Positions 17,317 to 26,688 of a DNA stretch of 64,000 nucleotides are shown in pieces. The position numbers and the translations under genes were made by a program. The notes under the pieces are model-generated. The model had not been told where the DNA came from and searched no databases. It saw nothing but the letters and a program-made list of their open reading frames with translations. The stretch comes from Desulfoscipio sp. XC116 (GTDB lineage: Bacteria; Bacillota; Desulfotomaculia; Desulfotomaculales; Desulfallaceae). Each line of letters begins with the position of its first letter. Positions within the stretch are counted from its first letter, which is position 1. Location of the stretch: NCBI RefSeq assembly GCF_039851975.1, contig NZ_CP156660.1, forward strand, positions 1,054,001 to 1,118,000, given 5' to 3'.

Positions 17317-18150
17317 ATGAGTAAATGCAAGTTAGCCGTATGCCAGGTCAAAGTTACCGCCGATAAAGAGTTTAATATAAGTCACGCCCGGGATATGGTG
17401 CGCCGGGCGGCCGGGCGGGGGGCACGGGTAGTGGCGCTGCCGGAAATGTTTAACTGTCCTTACGAGACACATCTATTCCCCCAATATGCCGAGTCATACT
17501 CTGATGGGGAGACGGTACAAATGCTATCCCGGGTGGCCGCTGAATCGGGCATTGTGCTGGTGGGTGGTTCGATACCCGAAAGAGAAGGGAATATTATTTA
17601 CAATACCTGCTTTATCTTTGGCCCGCGAGGCGACTTATTGGGGCGGCATCGCAAGGTGCACCTGTTTGACGTGGATTTGCCCAATTTAAAGGTGCGGGAG
17701 TCCGGCACGCTGGGAGCCGGAGGTGAGCTTACCGTTATAGACGCCGGGTTTTGTAAAATTGGCGTGATGATCTGCTTTGATGTGCGATTTCCGGAATTAG
17801 CCCGTCTGCTGGCTCTGGAGGGAATAGATGTGCTGATCATACCGGCCGCCTTTAATACAGTTACCGGCCCGGCTCACTGGGATTTGACCATGCGGGCGCG
17901 GGCGGTGGATAATCAGGTTTACGTGGCGGCTGTTTCCCCGGCTCGTGATGAGCAGGCGGGTTATGTGGCCTACGGCCATTCTATAATGGTGGACCCCTGG
18001 GGCGACGTGGCGGTCCGGGCCGGTACCGGCGAGGAAATTATCACGGCGGAAATTGATCTAAATAGAATTAAGGAAGTGCGCGGGCGTCTGCCGTTATTAA
18101 CCGGGCGACGTACTGATTTATATGAGCTAAATAAGAAAATGCCGCGATAA
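17317..18150 (+). CDS. Carbon-nitrogen hydrolase (nitrilase superfamily, omega-amidase-like)
   Basis: 277 residues from ATG 17317 (GAAGGGTGG upstream). The Glu-Lys-Cys triad is visible: LPEMF (Glu about 43), HRKVHLFDVD (Lys about 111) and MICFDVRFPE (Cys about 152). The HLFDVD and FDVRFPELAR words resemble Nit2/omega-amidase, which hydrolyses 2-oxoglutaramate and 2-oxosuccinamate. Other amidases of the superfamily are possible. Single gene between the NifU-like gene and ychF, same strand. A longer frame to 17164 lacks a ribosome site. Confidence 0.88.
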   Translation: MSKCKLAVCQVKVTADKEFNISHARDMVRRAAGRGARVVALPEMFNCPYETHLFPQYAESYSDGETVQMLSRVAAESGIVLVGGSIPEREGNIIYNTCFIFGPRGDLLGRHRKVHLFDVDLPNLKVRESGTLGAGGELTVIDAGFCKIGVMICFDVRFPELARLLALEGIDVLIIPAAFNTVTGPAHWDLTMRARAVDNQVYVAAVSPARDEQAGYVAYGHSIMVDPWGDVAVRAGTGEEIITAEIDLNRIKEVRGRLPLLTGRRTDLYELNKKMPR

Positions 18151-18338
18151 AGACATGGTGGCAAGGGACTGTCGCTAAAAACATTGTTGTGATAATATGT
18201 TTTGCAGGCGAGCCGTGACACGCGATCATTTGTTAAGGCGCGACTTGGCTGTGGAGGGGCCGCTTGAATATGTCGGTGCAAAAAGTTAAAATTAAACGAA
18301 GTGCTCTAGCTTTTTGAGGAAAGGAACGGGAACTGCAA

Positions 18339-19430
18339 ATGTTAACTTGTGGTATTGTCGGCTTGCCGATGGTGGGTAAAACCACATTATTTAATCTGGT
18401 GACCAACTCGGGACTTGAAACATCCAATTATTTGACGGGTAAAACAGAAATTAACGTAGCGATGGCCGAAGTGCCTGATGCGAGGATTGATTTTCTTATT
18501 AACCTGTACAAGCCCAAAAAGAACGCTTATGCCCAGATCCAGTTCAGCGATGTGCCGGGACTGGTGCGCGGGGCCAGTGAGGGCAAAGGGGTGGGCAATC
18601 GCTTTTTAGATGGTATTCGTAATGCTGATTTATTGGTGCATGTGGTGCGTGCCTTTAAAGACAAAGGTGTACCTCATGTGGATGGGGATATCGACCCTAT
18701 GCGGGATATAGAGACCGTTAACCTGGAATTGCTGCTGGCGGATATGGACCTGGTGGAAAAAAGAATCCGGCGTATTAATGAAGGGAAAAAGATAAAAAAG
18801 GAGCAGCTTGCGGAGCTGGAGGTGCTGCGCAAGTGTCTGTCGGCGTTGGAAAATGAAGTGACTATGCATAAGGCGGAGCTTTCCGAAGCTGAGCGTGAAC
18901 TGCTGGTAAATTATAGCTTTTTAACAGATAAACCTATGATATTGGTGGTTAATATCAATGAAGAACAGCTGCGAGGCGGCGGTTACCCGGGGCAGGAAAA
19001 GGTGCGTGCTTGCGCCGCGGAAAAAGATATTATTCTGCTGGAGGTCAGCGGTTTGATTGAAATGGAAATCAGCGAGCTGCCCGAGGATGACCGGCGTGAA
19101 TTCATGGAAGATTTGGGCCTGCGGCAATCAGGTATTGATCGGCTGGCCCGGGCCGCCTACGATACCCTGGGGTTGATGTCCTTTTTCACTGTGGGCGAGG
19201 ATGAAGTGAAGGCTTGGACCATCCCGGTTGGTCTGAATGCTAAAAGTGCTGCCGGTAAAATCCACTCCGACCTGGAGCGCGGCTTCATCCGGGCCGAGGT
19301 GGTAGCCTTTGATGATCTGCATGGCTTGGGGAGCATGAACAAGGTCAAGGAAAAAGGCCTGGCCCGGTTGGAAGGTAAAGATTATATGGTCAAAGACGGA
19401 GATATATTGAATATTCGGTTTAATGTATAA
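18339..19430 (+). CDS. ychF: Redox-regulated ATPase YchF (Obg-like)
   Basis: 363 residues. P-loop GLPMVGKTT, G3 DVPGLVRG, and NINE in place of the guanine-specific NKxD, the signature that gives YchF its ATP preference. A coiled-coil insertion and a C-terminal TGS domain (about 280-363) complete the family layout. It binds ribosomes and ATP and is found in nearly all organisms. AGGAAAGGAACGGGA precedes the start. A strong hairpin follows the stop. Confidence 0.95.
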   Translation: MLTCGIVGLPMVGKTTLFNLVTNSGLETSNYLTGKTEINVAMAEVPDARIDFLINLYKPKKNAYAQIQFSDVPGLVRGASEGKGVGNRFLDGIRNADLLVHVVRAFKDKGVPHVDGDIDPMRDIETVNLELLLADMDLVEKRIRRINEGKKIKKEQLAELEVLRKCLSALENEVTMHKAELSEAERELLVNYSFLTDKPMILVVNINEEQLRGGGYPGQEKVRACAAEKDIILLEVSGLIEMEISELPEDDRREFMEDLGLRQSGIDRLARAAYDTLGLMSFFTVGEDEVKAWTIPVGLNAKSAAGKIHSDLERGFIRAEVVAFDDLHGLGSMNKVKEKGLARLEGKDYMVKDGDILNIRFNV

Positions 19431-19431
19431 A

Positions 19432-19495
19432 ATGAGCCGACCGCGTTTGCGGCTGGCTCATAAAGATCGTAAACCCCGCCGGATGCCGGTGGGGT
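19432..19495. terminator. Double hairpin between convergent genes
   Basis: Hairpin 1: ATGAGCC..CCGC-GTTT-GCGG..GGCTCAT (19432-19461). Hairpin 2: ACCCCGCCGG-ATG-CCGGTGGGGT (19473-19495). They lie between the ends of ychF and degU and can serve both directions. Confidence 0.75.
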
Positions 19496-19497
19496 GT

Positions 19498-20151
19498 TTA
19501 AATTTTCACTATCTTTTCTCTTATCGCCAGTAATGCCGCCTGGGTACGGTCGGTAACGTTCAATTTCTGGAATATATTAGTCAGGTGGTTCTTAACGGTT
19601 TTTTCACTGATATATAGTTTGAGTGCGATTATTTTATTAGAGTCACCGTTGGCCAGTAGGCGCAAAACTTCCAGCTCCCTGTCTGTCAAACCGTGTGGCT
19701 TTTGCTCAGGATGTCTGGTGGTTGATAATTTATTTATCTGGCTAAATATCTTGGCTGTTAATGATGGTGAAATAAATGATTTTCCTTCAGCCACTTGCAG
19801 TATAGTGTTGATCAATTGGTCCGGGCTGATATCCTTAAGCAAATATGCGGCGATACCGTTGCGAATCATCTCCATTATATATTCTTCCTGGTCGTGAATG
19901 GTCAGGGCTATGATGCCGATATCGGGCAGCTCTTGTTTGATTATTTTGCACACTTCAATACCTGTGATATCGGGCAGGTTGATATCCAGCAGGATGATAT
20001 CGGGATGTTTGCTGAGACATAGTTTAACGGCCTGGCGTCCGTTGGCTGCTTCCGCCAGTACATTGATGCGCTGCTCCAAAGATAATATTTTCCTGATTCC
20101 TTCTCTAATGAGGGCGTGATCGTCCACGATTAGCACGTTAATTGGTTGCAA
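19498..20151 (-). CDS. degU: NarL/FixJ-type response regulator, DegU-like
   Basis: 217 residues. The receiver domain has the acidic pocket (VDDH), phospho-acceptor Asp in LLDINLP (about residue 56), Thr in ALTIHD and Lys in LLKD. A LuxR-type HTH (LTDRELEVLRLLANG, KIIALKLYISEKTVKNHLTNI) ends the protein. It is encoded just behind the sensor kinase, on the same strand, 58 bases apart. The order kinase then regulator and the cytoplasmic coiled-coil kinase match DegS/DegU, which controls exoenzymes, motility and competence in Bacillus. Confidence 0.88.
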   Translation of the reverse strand: MQPINVLIVDDHALIREGIRKILSLEQRINVLAEAANGRQAVKLCLSKHPDIILLDINLPDITGIEVCKIIKQELPDIGIIALTIHDQEEYIMEMIRNGIAAYLLKDISPDQLINTILQVAEGKSFISPSLTAKIFSQINKLSTTRHPEQKPHGLTDRELEVLRLLANGDSNKIIALKLYISEKTVKNHLTNIFQKLNVTDRTQAALLAIREKIVKI

Positions 20152-20209
20152 TATATTGTGCCCCCTTTTGTTTATATTTATTATTTAAATAACGACAATA
20201 TCTTAACGC

Positions 20210-21358
20210 TTAAACAGGTATGCTCAGGTTGATTAAAGTACCTTTACCCGGGACGCTGGTTATTTTAAATTCTCCCTTTAATATTTGTACGCGCTCTCGC
20301 ATATTTATAAGTCCGTAACATTCACGGTCTTTATTCTCTTCTACTGTTTTTATATTAAAACCGCTGCCGTTGTCTTTAATCAGGATGGTTATCTGGCCGG
20401 CGAGCTGTTCTATTTTAATCAGTACCTGTTTAGCCCGGGCGTGTTTGTGTACATTACTCAGTGCTTCCTGCACTACGCGGAACATGGCAATCTCTGTGGC
20501 CGGCGGCAATCGAAGCTGCTTTCCAAAGAAGATAAATTCGGCGTTGATACCATATTGTTTTCTATAATCTTCCACGTAGCGGTTGATGGCCGGTATCAGT
20601 CCCAGGTCATCCAGTACCATCGGTCTCAGGTCAAATATTACTTTGCGCACATCCTGCAGGCTCTGCCTGACTAACTCCTGCAGGTTAACCAGTTCATCTT
20701 TAACGTATGCGGGATTAACTTCCAATAATTTTAATATATATTCGGCACGCATGACTATATTGGCCATCAGCTGCGCCGGACCGTCGTGAATTTCCCGGGC
20801 CACACGCTTGCGCTCTTCCTCCTGGGCTTTGATGATACTTATACCCAATTGTTGTACTTGCTTTAATCCTTCGATACTGGAAGATATGGTGGACATATTC
20901 TTATTAAGGTAATCGAACACCACGCCAAGATGTGAAATCATATTTTCCGCTTTATGCAGCATGGCTTGTAATCGCCTGAGGCTTCGCTCCAAATTATTTC
21001 GCTTGTCCCGCAGCAGTTGTTCCTGGCCCTGCAGCATGGCCAATTCCACCTGTATCTTTTGTGCTCTGTCGTAAGCCTGCTTGATATCTTCTTCATTATA
21101 CCGGTCAAAATACCTGCTGACATCCATTAAATGAATACGGGCCCTTTTTTCCCGTTCACGCATTTTTTCAACGCGTTCGATTAACTTGGTGATTGAATTT
21201 TTTATTTCGTCCAATTCGTCAGTAATACTGTTATATTCGGCTTGGGTATGCTCTGCTATATCATATATTTGTTCCTGCGATTCTTTGATGTGCAGCGTTA
21301 TTTTGTTTAATATAACGTCGAGGTTTGATGCGTCAAGCAAATTCACAAGCAAATTCAT
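20210..21358 (-). CDS. degS: Sensor histidine kinase, DegS-like
   Basis: 382 residues with no membrane segment. The N-terminal half (to about 170) is a long coiled coil of the DegS sensor type. Then comes HisKA_3 with the phospho-accepting His in REIHDGPAQLMANI (about 192) and a HATPase domain with the N-box EALSNVHKHA and G-box DNGSGF. It would autophosphorylate and transfer to the regulator encoded downstream. Start ATG with GGTAGGTGA. Confidence 0.9.
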   Translation of the reverse strand: MNLLVNLLDASNLDVILNKITLHIKESQEQIYDIAEHTQAEYNSITDELDEIKNSITKLIERVEKMREREKRARIHLMDVSRYFDRYNEEDIKQAYDRAQKIQVELAMLQGQEQLLRDKRNNLERSLRRLQAMLHKAENMISHLGVVFDYLNKNMSTISSSIEGLKQVQQLGISIIKAQEEERKRVAREIHDGPAQLMANIVMRAEYILKLLEVNPAYVKDELVNLQELVRQSLQDVRKVIFDLRPMVLDDLGLIPAINRYVEDYRKQYGINAEFIFFGKQLRLPPATEIAMFRVVQEALSNVHKHARAKQVLIKIEQLAGQITILIKDNGSGFNIKTVEENKDRECYGLINMRERVQILKGEFKITSVPGKGTLINLSIPV

Positions 21359-21523
21359 TCACCTACCAACTATCTTGTATTTAAATATTCGCTGCTGTAC
21401 CATGTTTATCCTGCAAAGATTGTCAAAAAAAAGTGATTGCTGGAAAAAATAACCGGCGCACCTATGATTAACAATTGTGCACCGATATTAGCATATCAAG
21501 ATAATGGGTTTTTAGGTTCGATA

Positions 21524-22495
21524 TCAAAAGCGGTCTTTATGCGGTGTACCGGGCATTGCTGCCGTGTCGGCAGCAGAGACCTCCTCCGCTGCTTCCGGAA
21601 TGGCTGGAGATGCTGTTTCAGGTATCCGGATCGGTTGTTCCAGAACGATTTGGGGGGTAAACGTTACCTTGCGTTGTTCGGCCTTCCAGCTAACCCGCAT
21701 TAAAGGCAGCGCTTTTTCCCAGAAGGACAGGGGAGCGTGTGCGATCCCCCGCACTAGCTTAAGTTCAGAGCAGGTAAATACATTTTGACTTGTTGATACC
21801 AGTTTACTGGCGCATGAAACGGCTATATTATCAATTCCGTTGGTTATGAAGATGGTGCGGTCGGCGTCATTCCATCCGATGGTATAGTCCAGTGCTTCAA
21901 AAATCGTACGCAGCGGCAGCAATGGTGAACCGTCCGTGCCGGTGCCGACCGGCTCTTTGATGTTGATGGTCTTTGTGCCCAGCACTACGGTAACCGGCAT
22001 AGGTTTGGGCCGTGGTTCAGGTTGCGCCGGAAACAAAGTTGAGCTGCTTCTGATAATCTTTACCGGTGTGCCCACTGGTGTGTGATCATACAGCCAGCTG
22101 ACATCCTGGTTATACATGCGGATACAGCCACCCGAAGCATAGGTGCCGATGGATGATGGGTTGTTGGTGCCGTGGATGCCGTATGTGCCGCCACCTCCTA
22201 CGCTAAGGCCCAGCCAGCGACAGCCCAGTGGGTTTTGCGGACTGCCGCCCGGGATGCCTTTGCGTGCATAGTATGGGTCAACCAGTTTAATTACTATTGA
22301 AAAGCTGCCCTCCGGAGTAAGTGAAGAATTCTTTCCCGTGGCTACGGGAAAGGTTTTTTGCAATACTTCGTCCTTAAAATAATGCAGCTGGTTGGTTGAC
22401 TTGTTAATGACAATTCGTATGCCGGCTATAGCCAACCCGGTATGTATAAAACAAAAACAAAGAGCCGTTAATAGCACAGAAAGTTTTTTAATCAT
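21524..22495 (-). CDS. Secreted L,D-transpeptidase with copper-amine-oxidase-like domain
   Basis: 323 residues. Signal peptide 1-25. A YkuD catalytic domain (about 27-145) carries the His and Cys motif (IHGTNNPSSIG, then SGGCIRM); it makes 3-3 cross-links in peptidoglycan, or anchors proteins to it. A Cu_amine_oxidN1-type domain (about 160-260, PLLPLRTIFEALDYTIGWND) follows; in Firmicutes this domain is a common wall or surface module and does not imply copper oxidation. The Pro/Ala/Glu-rich tail is of unknown use. Possibly linked to the spore wall, given the coat genes next door. Confidence 0.9.
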   Translation of the reverse strand: MIKKLSVLLTALCFCFIHTGLAIAGIRIVINKSTNQLHYFKDEVLQKTFPVATGKNSSLTPEGSFSIVIKLVDPYYARKGIPGGSPQNPLGCRWLGLSVGGGGTYGIHGTNNPSSIGTYASGGCIRMYNQDVSWLYDHTPVGTPVKIIRSSSTLFPAQPEPRPKPMPVTVVLGTKTINIKEPVGTGTDGSPLLPLRTIFEALDYTIGWNDADRTIFITNGIDNIAVSCASKLVSTSQNVFTCSELKLVRGIAHAPLSFWEKALPLMRVSWKAEQRKVTFTPQIVLEQPIRIPETASPAIPEAAEEVSAADTAAMPGTPHKDRF

Positions 22496-22584
22496 CCGCT
22501 TGACTCCTCCTACATATAGTGCTTTTACATAATACGGGAGAAGAATTATTTTATGACTCTCATGAATCGGTAATTAATTGCTGC

Positions 22585-22608
22585 ATGAACATTAAATAGA
22601 ATGTTCAT
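22585..22608. promoter_or_regulatory. 9-bp perfect inverted repeat between divergent genes
   Basis: ATGAACATT-N6-AATGTTCAT sits between the L,D-transpeptidase gene (minus) and the coat gene (plus). Size and symmetry suit a repressor operator; the protein is unknown. It lacks a T-run. Confidence 0.45.
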
Positions 22609-22710
22609 TAATGTCTGTATTGAAACTTTTGCCAGTCGGCAGATTACATAAATTTATCGGAGGCGTAAAAAATAACTTTGTAATTAAATCCCGGAGGAGG
22701 TGTAAATTCT

Positions 22711-22935
22711 ATGCATATGGGCAAAGTAACCGAAATGGAAAGACTGGCTATTGAAGAACAGTTGCGGGCCGAAGAAATTTGCACCAGGAAGGTGCAGTTG
22801 TACATGAGCGTTACCCGTGACCCGGCGGTCCAAGCCATACTGCAGCAGATGGCCGAAAAGGGACAGCGTCATGTCGGTACTTTAAACAACATGCTGCAAG
22901 AGGCCGGTTTGGCTTCCGGCCTGGCGCAGCACTAA
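22711..22935 (+). CDS. Small spore-coat-associated helical protein
   Basis: 74 residues, Glu, Gln and Met rich, predicted all-helical (MERLAIEEQLRAEEICTRK, AILQQMAEKGQRHVGTLNNML). It has the ferritin-like helix pattern of small proteins encoded beside CotF genes. ATG 22711 has GGAGGAGGTG upstream; ATG 22717 is equally possible. It precedes the CotF-like gene in the same direction with a 150-base gap, so the two may be one mother-cell operon. Confidence 0.65.
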   Translation: MHMGKVTEMERLAIEEQLRAEEICTRKVQLYMSVTRDPAVQAILQQMAEKGQRHVGTLNNMLQEAGLASGLAQH

Positions 22936-23086
22936 ATTATTCTTGGCATCGCGCCAAGCGATAACGATGGCGATCTGGCGGAATAAGCAGGGGCAAAAGG
23001 TGGAATTCGCTTGCTTCACCGGCGCTCGTGCTGACAAAGAGCAGGAATCTTTTGAAAATACGCTTTAAATTAGAGGAGGGGTGAGG

Positions 23087-23359
23087 ATGCTATTCGGTGA
23101 CAGGGAAATGATGACTGATTTGCTTATGGGTACCAAGTATATATCCGGCAACTATCACAGAGCGGTGCTGGAATCGGCTAATGACCGGATTCGTAATACT
23201 CTTATTCAGCTTAATAACGAGGAGATTAATCTGCAAAAACAAATCTTTAATCTAATGCATGATCGTAACTGGTATGAAGTGCGTCCGGCCAACGCTTCCG
23301 CCTGGCAAAACAGTCCGGGCATGGGCGCTGCCGCAATGCAGCACCAAATGCAGTATTAA
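23087..23359 (+). CDS. Spore coat protein, CotF family
   Basis: 90 residues with a coat F domain (DREMMTDLLMGTKYISGNY, IFNLMHDRNWYEVRPA), a helix pair resembling a half ferritin. GAGGAGGGG lies 8 bases before ATG 23087; the GTG at 23081 is too close to that site. It implies an endospore former. The Met/Gln-rich end (MGAAAMQHQMQY) is typical of short coat proteins. Confidence 0.82.
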   Translation: MLFGDREMMTDLLMGTKYISGNYHRAVLESANDRIRNTLIQLNNEEINLQKQIFNLMHDRNWYEVRPANASAWQNSPGMGAAAMQHQMQY

Positions 23360-23410
23360 AGGTTATGCGCCAGGGAAGCAAGGAGAATCACGGGGGCTTG
23401 GAAGTCCTAT

Positions 23411-23461
23411 GAAGATAAAGGCTTACTGTCAGGCAATCCCTGATGTTGAGCCTTTATCTTC
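23411..23461. terminator. 13-bp stem-loop between convergent genes
   Basis: GAAGATAAAGGCT pairs perfectly with AGCCTTTATCTTC across a 25-base loop. It lies between the coat gene and the convergent FAD oxidoreductase gene. Confidence 0.6.
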
Positions 23462-23552
23462 TATAACGCGCAATAGCTGTCATGTAAAATTTTCAAGCTT
23501 TCTTTTACATCCTCGCTTGGGAAGTAAAAAAAACCGTTTCTGTGCTTCTCTT

Positions 23553-24731
23553 TCAAAAAAGAGCGCTTTCAGCGATGGGAGCGTTGTTGAAACGGTTGGG
23601 AGAAAGCGGTGCCGGGTCCAATGGCGGCTGTTCTCCCAATATGAGGCAGGACGTGATCAGGCCAATAGCCGGGGCGTGCATAAAGCCGTTGCCGCCAAAG
23701 CCACCGGCACAGTAAAAGCCGTTTATTTCGGTTTCTCCCAGAATACCCAGCCCGTCGGGGGTCAGGGAGCGGATACCTGTGTATATACGGGTGATCTGAG
23801 CGTCTTCCAGAACCGGCACCCGTCCTATGGCCGATTCAATGAAATTAGACAGCCGGCTCCTGTCTACCACGGTTTCGAGACCGGGGGCGCTGTCATGGTC
23901 GGTGCCGCCCAGCAGCAGTATGCCGTTTTTCTCGGCATGCATGTAGAATCCCGTATCCAGGTCGACGATAAGAGGAATATCGGCGGGGATAGCCGGCATA
24001 TGGGCGCATACATACACCTGCCGACGGTAGGGGGCTGCGGGCAGTGCAAGGCCGGCTAACCGGGCCAACAGATGCAGGTGGGGACCGGCGGCGTTGATGA
24101 CTGCCGGGGCGCTTATTGTATCCTCTTCGGTTGGCCGGCCGTCTTGTCGGGTATGACGGCACAACACCCCGGCAACCCGGTTACTCCGTACTTTGATTCC
24201 GGTAACTTCCGTATTGCACAGCACTTGTACGCCCAGTCCGCGGCATTGGCGGTAATAACCTTCCATTACTCCGTAAGGGTCGGCATAAGCATCCGGGGGA
24301 CAAAAGCTGCCCTCCAGTAAATCTTCCGTCAGAACAAAGGGATAAGCGGCGGCGATGTCTTTCGGGGCCAGCAGTCGGGCCGGTACCTCCAGTCGGTTGA
24401 GCTGTTCTATGATGTTGTGCAGTTCCTGCCGCCGGTTTTCTTTACCGGTTACCAAAAGGTAGCCGCGCCGGCGAAAATAAATGGGGTATTGCATAGTGGC
24501 GGCAAAACGCAGGAAATGAGGATAGCTGATCTTAGTTAATTGAATGTTCACCGGATTGGTGAACTGATATCGGATACCACCGGTGCACTGGGCGGTGGAG
24601 CCTGCGCCGTGGAATTTTTCTTTCTCCAGTATAACAATGCGCAAATTATCTTTTCGACAGGCCAGGTGATAGGCGGTGCTGAGTCCTATCACTCCGGCGC
24701 CGATGATAATTATATCCGCTTGCATGGACAT
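23553..24731 (-). CDS. FAD-dependent oxidoreductase (DAO/glycine oxidase family)
   Basis: 392 residues. The FAD-binding Rossmann motif is at the N-terminus (DIIIIGAGVIGLSTAYHLA), with the DAO-family segment GSTAQCTGGIRYQF and the C-terminal GFGGNGFMHAPAIG that closes over FAD. Such enzymes oxidise amino acids, sarcosine or related amines. The substrate is not evident, and in an anaerobe the electron acceptor may not be oxygen. ATG 24731 is preferred over a longer frame because GGGGG lies 9 bases upstream. Single gene. Confidence 0.85.
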   Translation of the reverse strand: MSMQADIIIIGAGVIGLSTAYHLACRKDNLRIVILEKEKFHGAGSTAQCTGGIRYQFTNPVNIQLTKISYPHFLRFAATMQYPIYFRRRGYLLVTGKENRRQELHNIIEQLNRLEVPARLLAPKDIAAAYPFVLTEDLLEGSFCPPDAYADPYGVMEGYYRQCRGLGVQVLCNTEVTGIKVRSNRVAGVLCRHTRQDGRPTEEDTISAPAVINAAGPHLHLLARLAGLALPAAPYRRQVYVCAHMPAIPADIPLIVDLDTGFYMHAEKNGILLLGGTDHDSAPGLETVVDRSRLSNFIESAIGRVPVLEDAQITRIYTGIRSLTPDGLGILGETEINGFYCAGGFGGNGFMHAPAIGLITSCLILGEQPPLDPAPLSPNRFNNAPIAESALF

Positions 24732-24934
24732 ATCAATAGACCCCCTGTAAAAAATGTATTCTAATAGCAATGAAACGCGGCGTTATGGTTGGGGCGGTTT
24801 GCATTATCGCAGTCGGTTCTATATTAAGTTTAAGGCGAATGTAAAAACAAAAAGGTTTTATCGCAAAAAATGCAGAAATAATATTTACAGGTATTGTACA
24901 TCTTGGGTTACTGAAATGACAAGGGGGATTTCTT

Positions 24935-26560
24935 TTGTACATATACTCTTTTGACGGGGAGCAGATGAAATACATGCTTGTGGGCGCTGCTAACCTATTG
25001 GCCGTGAATAAATCTGAAATTGATGCGCTGAATGTGTTTCCCGTACCCGACGGTGATACCGGTACTAATATGTACCTCACCTTGCTGTCCGGGGTAAAGG
25101 AGGCCCGGCAGGTGGAAAGCGGTGAAATTAGCGATGTAATTGCCGCGGCGGCCCGGGGCTGTTTGATGGGGGCCCGCGGCAATTCCGGAGTGATTCTGTC
25201 GCAGATTTTCAGCGGTTTTGCCCGTGCCCTGGAGGGGTGCAGCCGCGCGGGTGCCGCCGACATGGCCCGGGCTTTTGTTAGTGGTGCCGAGGTGGCCTAC
25301 CGGGCGGTGGGCAATCCTGTGGAGGGTACAATACTGACGGTATGTCGCGAAACAGCGATCGGTATGGAAAAGGCCGCCGCTCGGAGCAAGGATCCGGTGC
25401 GGGTGCTGGTGCTTGGCTATCGGGCCGCCGGCCGGGCCCTGGCTCGCACACCCGAGCAACTGCCGGTGCTGCGGGAGGCCGGTGTGGTGGACGCCGGCGG
25501 CAAAGGACTGGTGGTGATATTGGAAGGAATTATCCAGTCTCTTAAAGATGCGGCGGCCCGGCGTAATATTGAGTTGTTCGATTTGGCGGCCAGCCAGCAA
25601 AAAGAATTTATTGACAGCCGGGCTAAGGATTTCACAGCTGATATTGAATTCACCTACTGTACCGAATTTATACTCATGGGTCGCAATATACCGATGGATA
25701 CGCTGCGGCAAGAGTTGTCTCCTTATGGCGACTGCCTGCTGGTAGTTGGTGACGATCGGGCTGCCAAAGTACATATTCACTCCAATCATCCGGGACTGGT
25801 GCTGGAATGCGGCTTGAAATACGGTGCTCTCCAGTCTGTGCAAATTGGCAACATGGAAGAGCAAAGCCAGGAACTGCGCCGTGAGAACGCTATCGGCGAA
25901 GCGAAACCGCTGGGTGTGGCGGCTGTGGGTACGGGTGAAGGCATTGCCACCATATTGCAGAGCATGGGGGCGGACGTGGTTATCGAGGGAGGGCAAACGA
26001 TGAATCCCCCGGCGGAGCAGCTTCTGGATGCGGTGAATAGTGTCAACGCTTCGGCGGTTATATTGCTGCCTAACAATAAGAATATACTGATGGCCGCCCG
26101 GCAAGCCGCGGCTATGGCTGCCAAGGAAGTGCATGTGGTACCTTCGATAAGCATTCCCCAAGCTTTTGCGGCGCTGCTGGCGTACAATCCCTACGCCGCC
26201 GCCGGGGAAAACGCTGGAAAAATGGAAGAAGCCTCGGGCGAAGTTAAGACGGGTGAAGTAACTGTGGCGGTGCGGGATGCCGTAATTGACGGCAACAATA
26301 TCTGTAAGGGCGATTTTATCGGTATGGCTGATGACCGGCTGGTGGCCGCGGGCCGTCATCTTGATGCTTTGGTGGGAGATTTGCTTCGGATCATGATTGA
26401 CGAGGAAGCCGGGCTGGTTACTTTATATTACGGGGCTGGTATGACCGGTGCTGAAGCCCGGGAAATTACCGGAAAGATGGAAGAGGAATTTGAGGAACTC
26501 GATTTTGAGCTGCATTACGGAGGCCAGCCTCTATATCAGTTTATAATCTCCGTAGAGTAA
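24935..26560 (+). CDS. fakA: Fatty acid kinase ATP-binding subunit FakA (DAK2 domain)
   Basis: 541 residues from a TTG start with AAGGGGGAT upstream (ATG 24965 is the alternative). The DhaL-type kinase domain (about 1-200) shows PVPDGDTGTNM, the Mg-binding Asp cluster, GARGNSGVILSQ and DAGGKG. The middle and C-terminal DUF1949-like/FakA domains follow. FakA phosphorylates fatty acids presented by FakB, feeding exogenous fatty acids into phospholipids. A DegV/FakB gene follows on the same strand after a 128-base gap that is filled by a structured repeat. Confidence 0.93.
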   Translation: MYIYSFDGEQMKYMLVGAANLLAVNKSEIDALNVFPVPDGDTGTNMYLTLLSGVKEARQVESGEISDVIAAAARGCLMGARGNSGVILSQIFSGFARALEGCSRAGAADMARAFVSGAEVAYRAVGNPVEGTILTVCRETAIGMEKAAARSKDPVRVLVLGYRAAGRALARTPEQLPVLREAGVVDAGGKGLVVILEGIIQSLKDAAARRNIELFDLAASQQKEFIDSRAKDFTADIEFTYCTEFILMGRNIPMDTLRQELSPYGDCLLVVGDDRAAKVHIHSNHPGLVLECGLKYGALQSVQIGNMEEQSQELRRENAIGEAKPLGVAAVGTGEGIATILQSMGADVVIEGGQTMNPPAEQLLDAVNSVNASAVILLPNNKNILMAARQAAAMAAKEVHVVPSISIPQAFAALLAYNPYAAAGENAGKMEEASGEVKTGEVTVAVRDAVIDGNNICKGDFIGMADDRLVAAGRHLDALVGDLLRIMIDEEAGLVTLYYGAGMTGAEAREITGKMEEEFEELDFELHYGGQPLYQFIISVE

Positions 26561-26561
26561 T

Positions 26562-26660
26562 AGTGAACTCGTTCGGCTAAAGCCGGACATTGGGGCTCCG
26601 GATGGGGATTCTGCCCTATCCAAGGAGTCCAATGCTGTGACCGGCAGTTGGGTGCCGGCG
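26562..26660 (+). repeat. Dispersed structured element, copy A (between fakA and fakB)
   Basis: Begins right after the fakA stop. It shares GTGAACTCGTT..GCTAA..GCCG..ACATTGGGGCT with copy C (40062) and the core GATGGGG-ATTCT-CCC with copies B and C. CATTGG/CCAATG closes an outer stem; CTCCGGAT..ATCC-AA-GGAG forms the inner one; CCGGCA-GTTGGG-TGCCGG is a second hairpin. Either a mobile non-coding element or a structured RNA. Confidence 0.65.
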
Positions 26661-26688
26661 AATTCCGTGGCAAGGAAGGTGTTATGCT

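Noticed and set aside
24995-26359. 454-codon open frame on the minus strand
   Set aside because: Shadow of fakA in a GC-rich region; no ribosome site and no recognisable motif.
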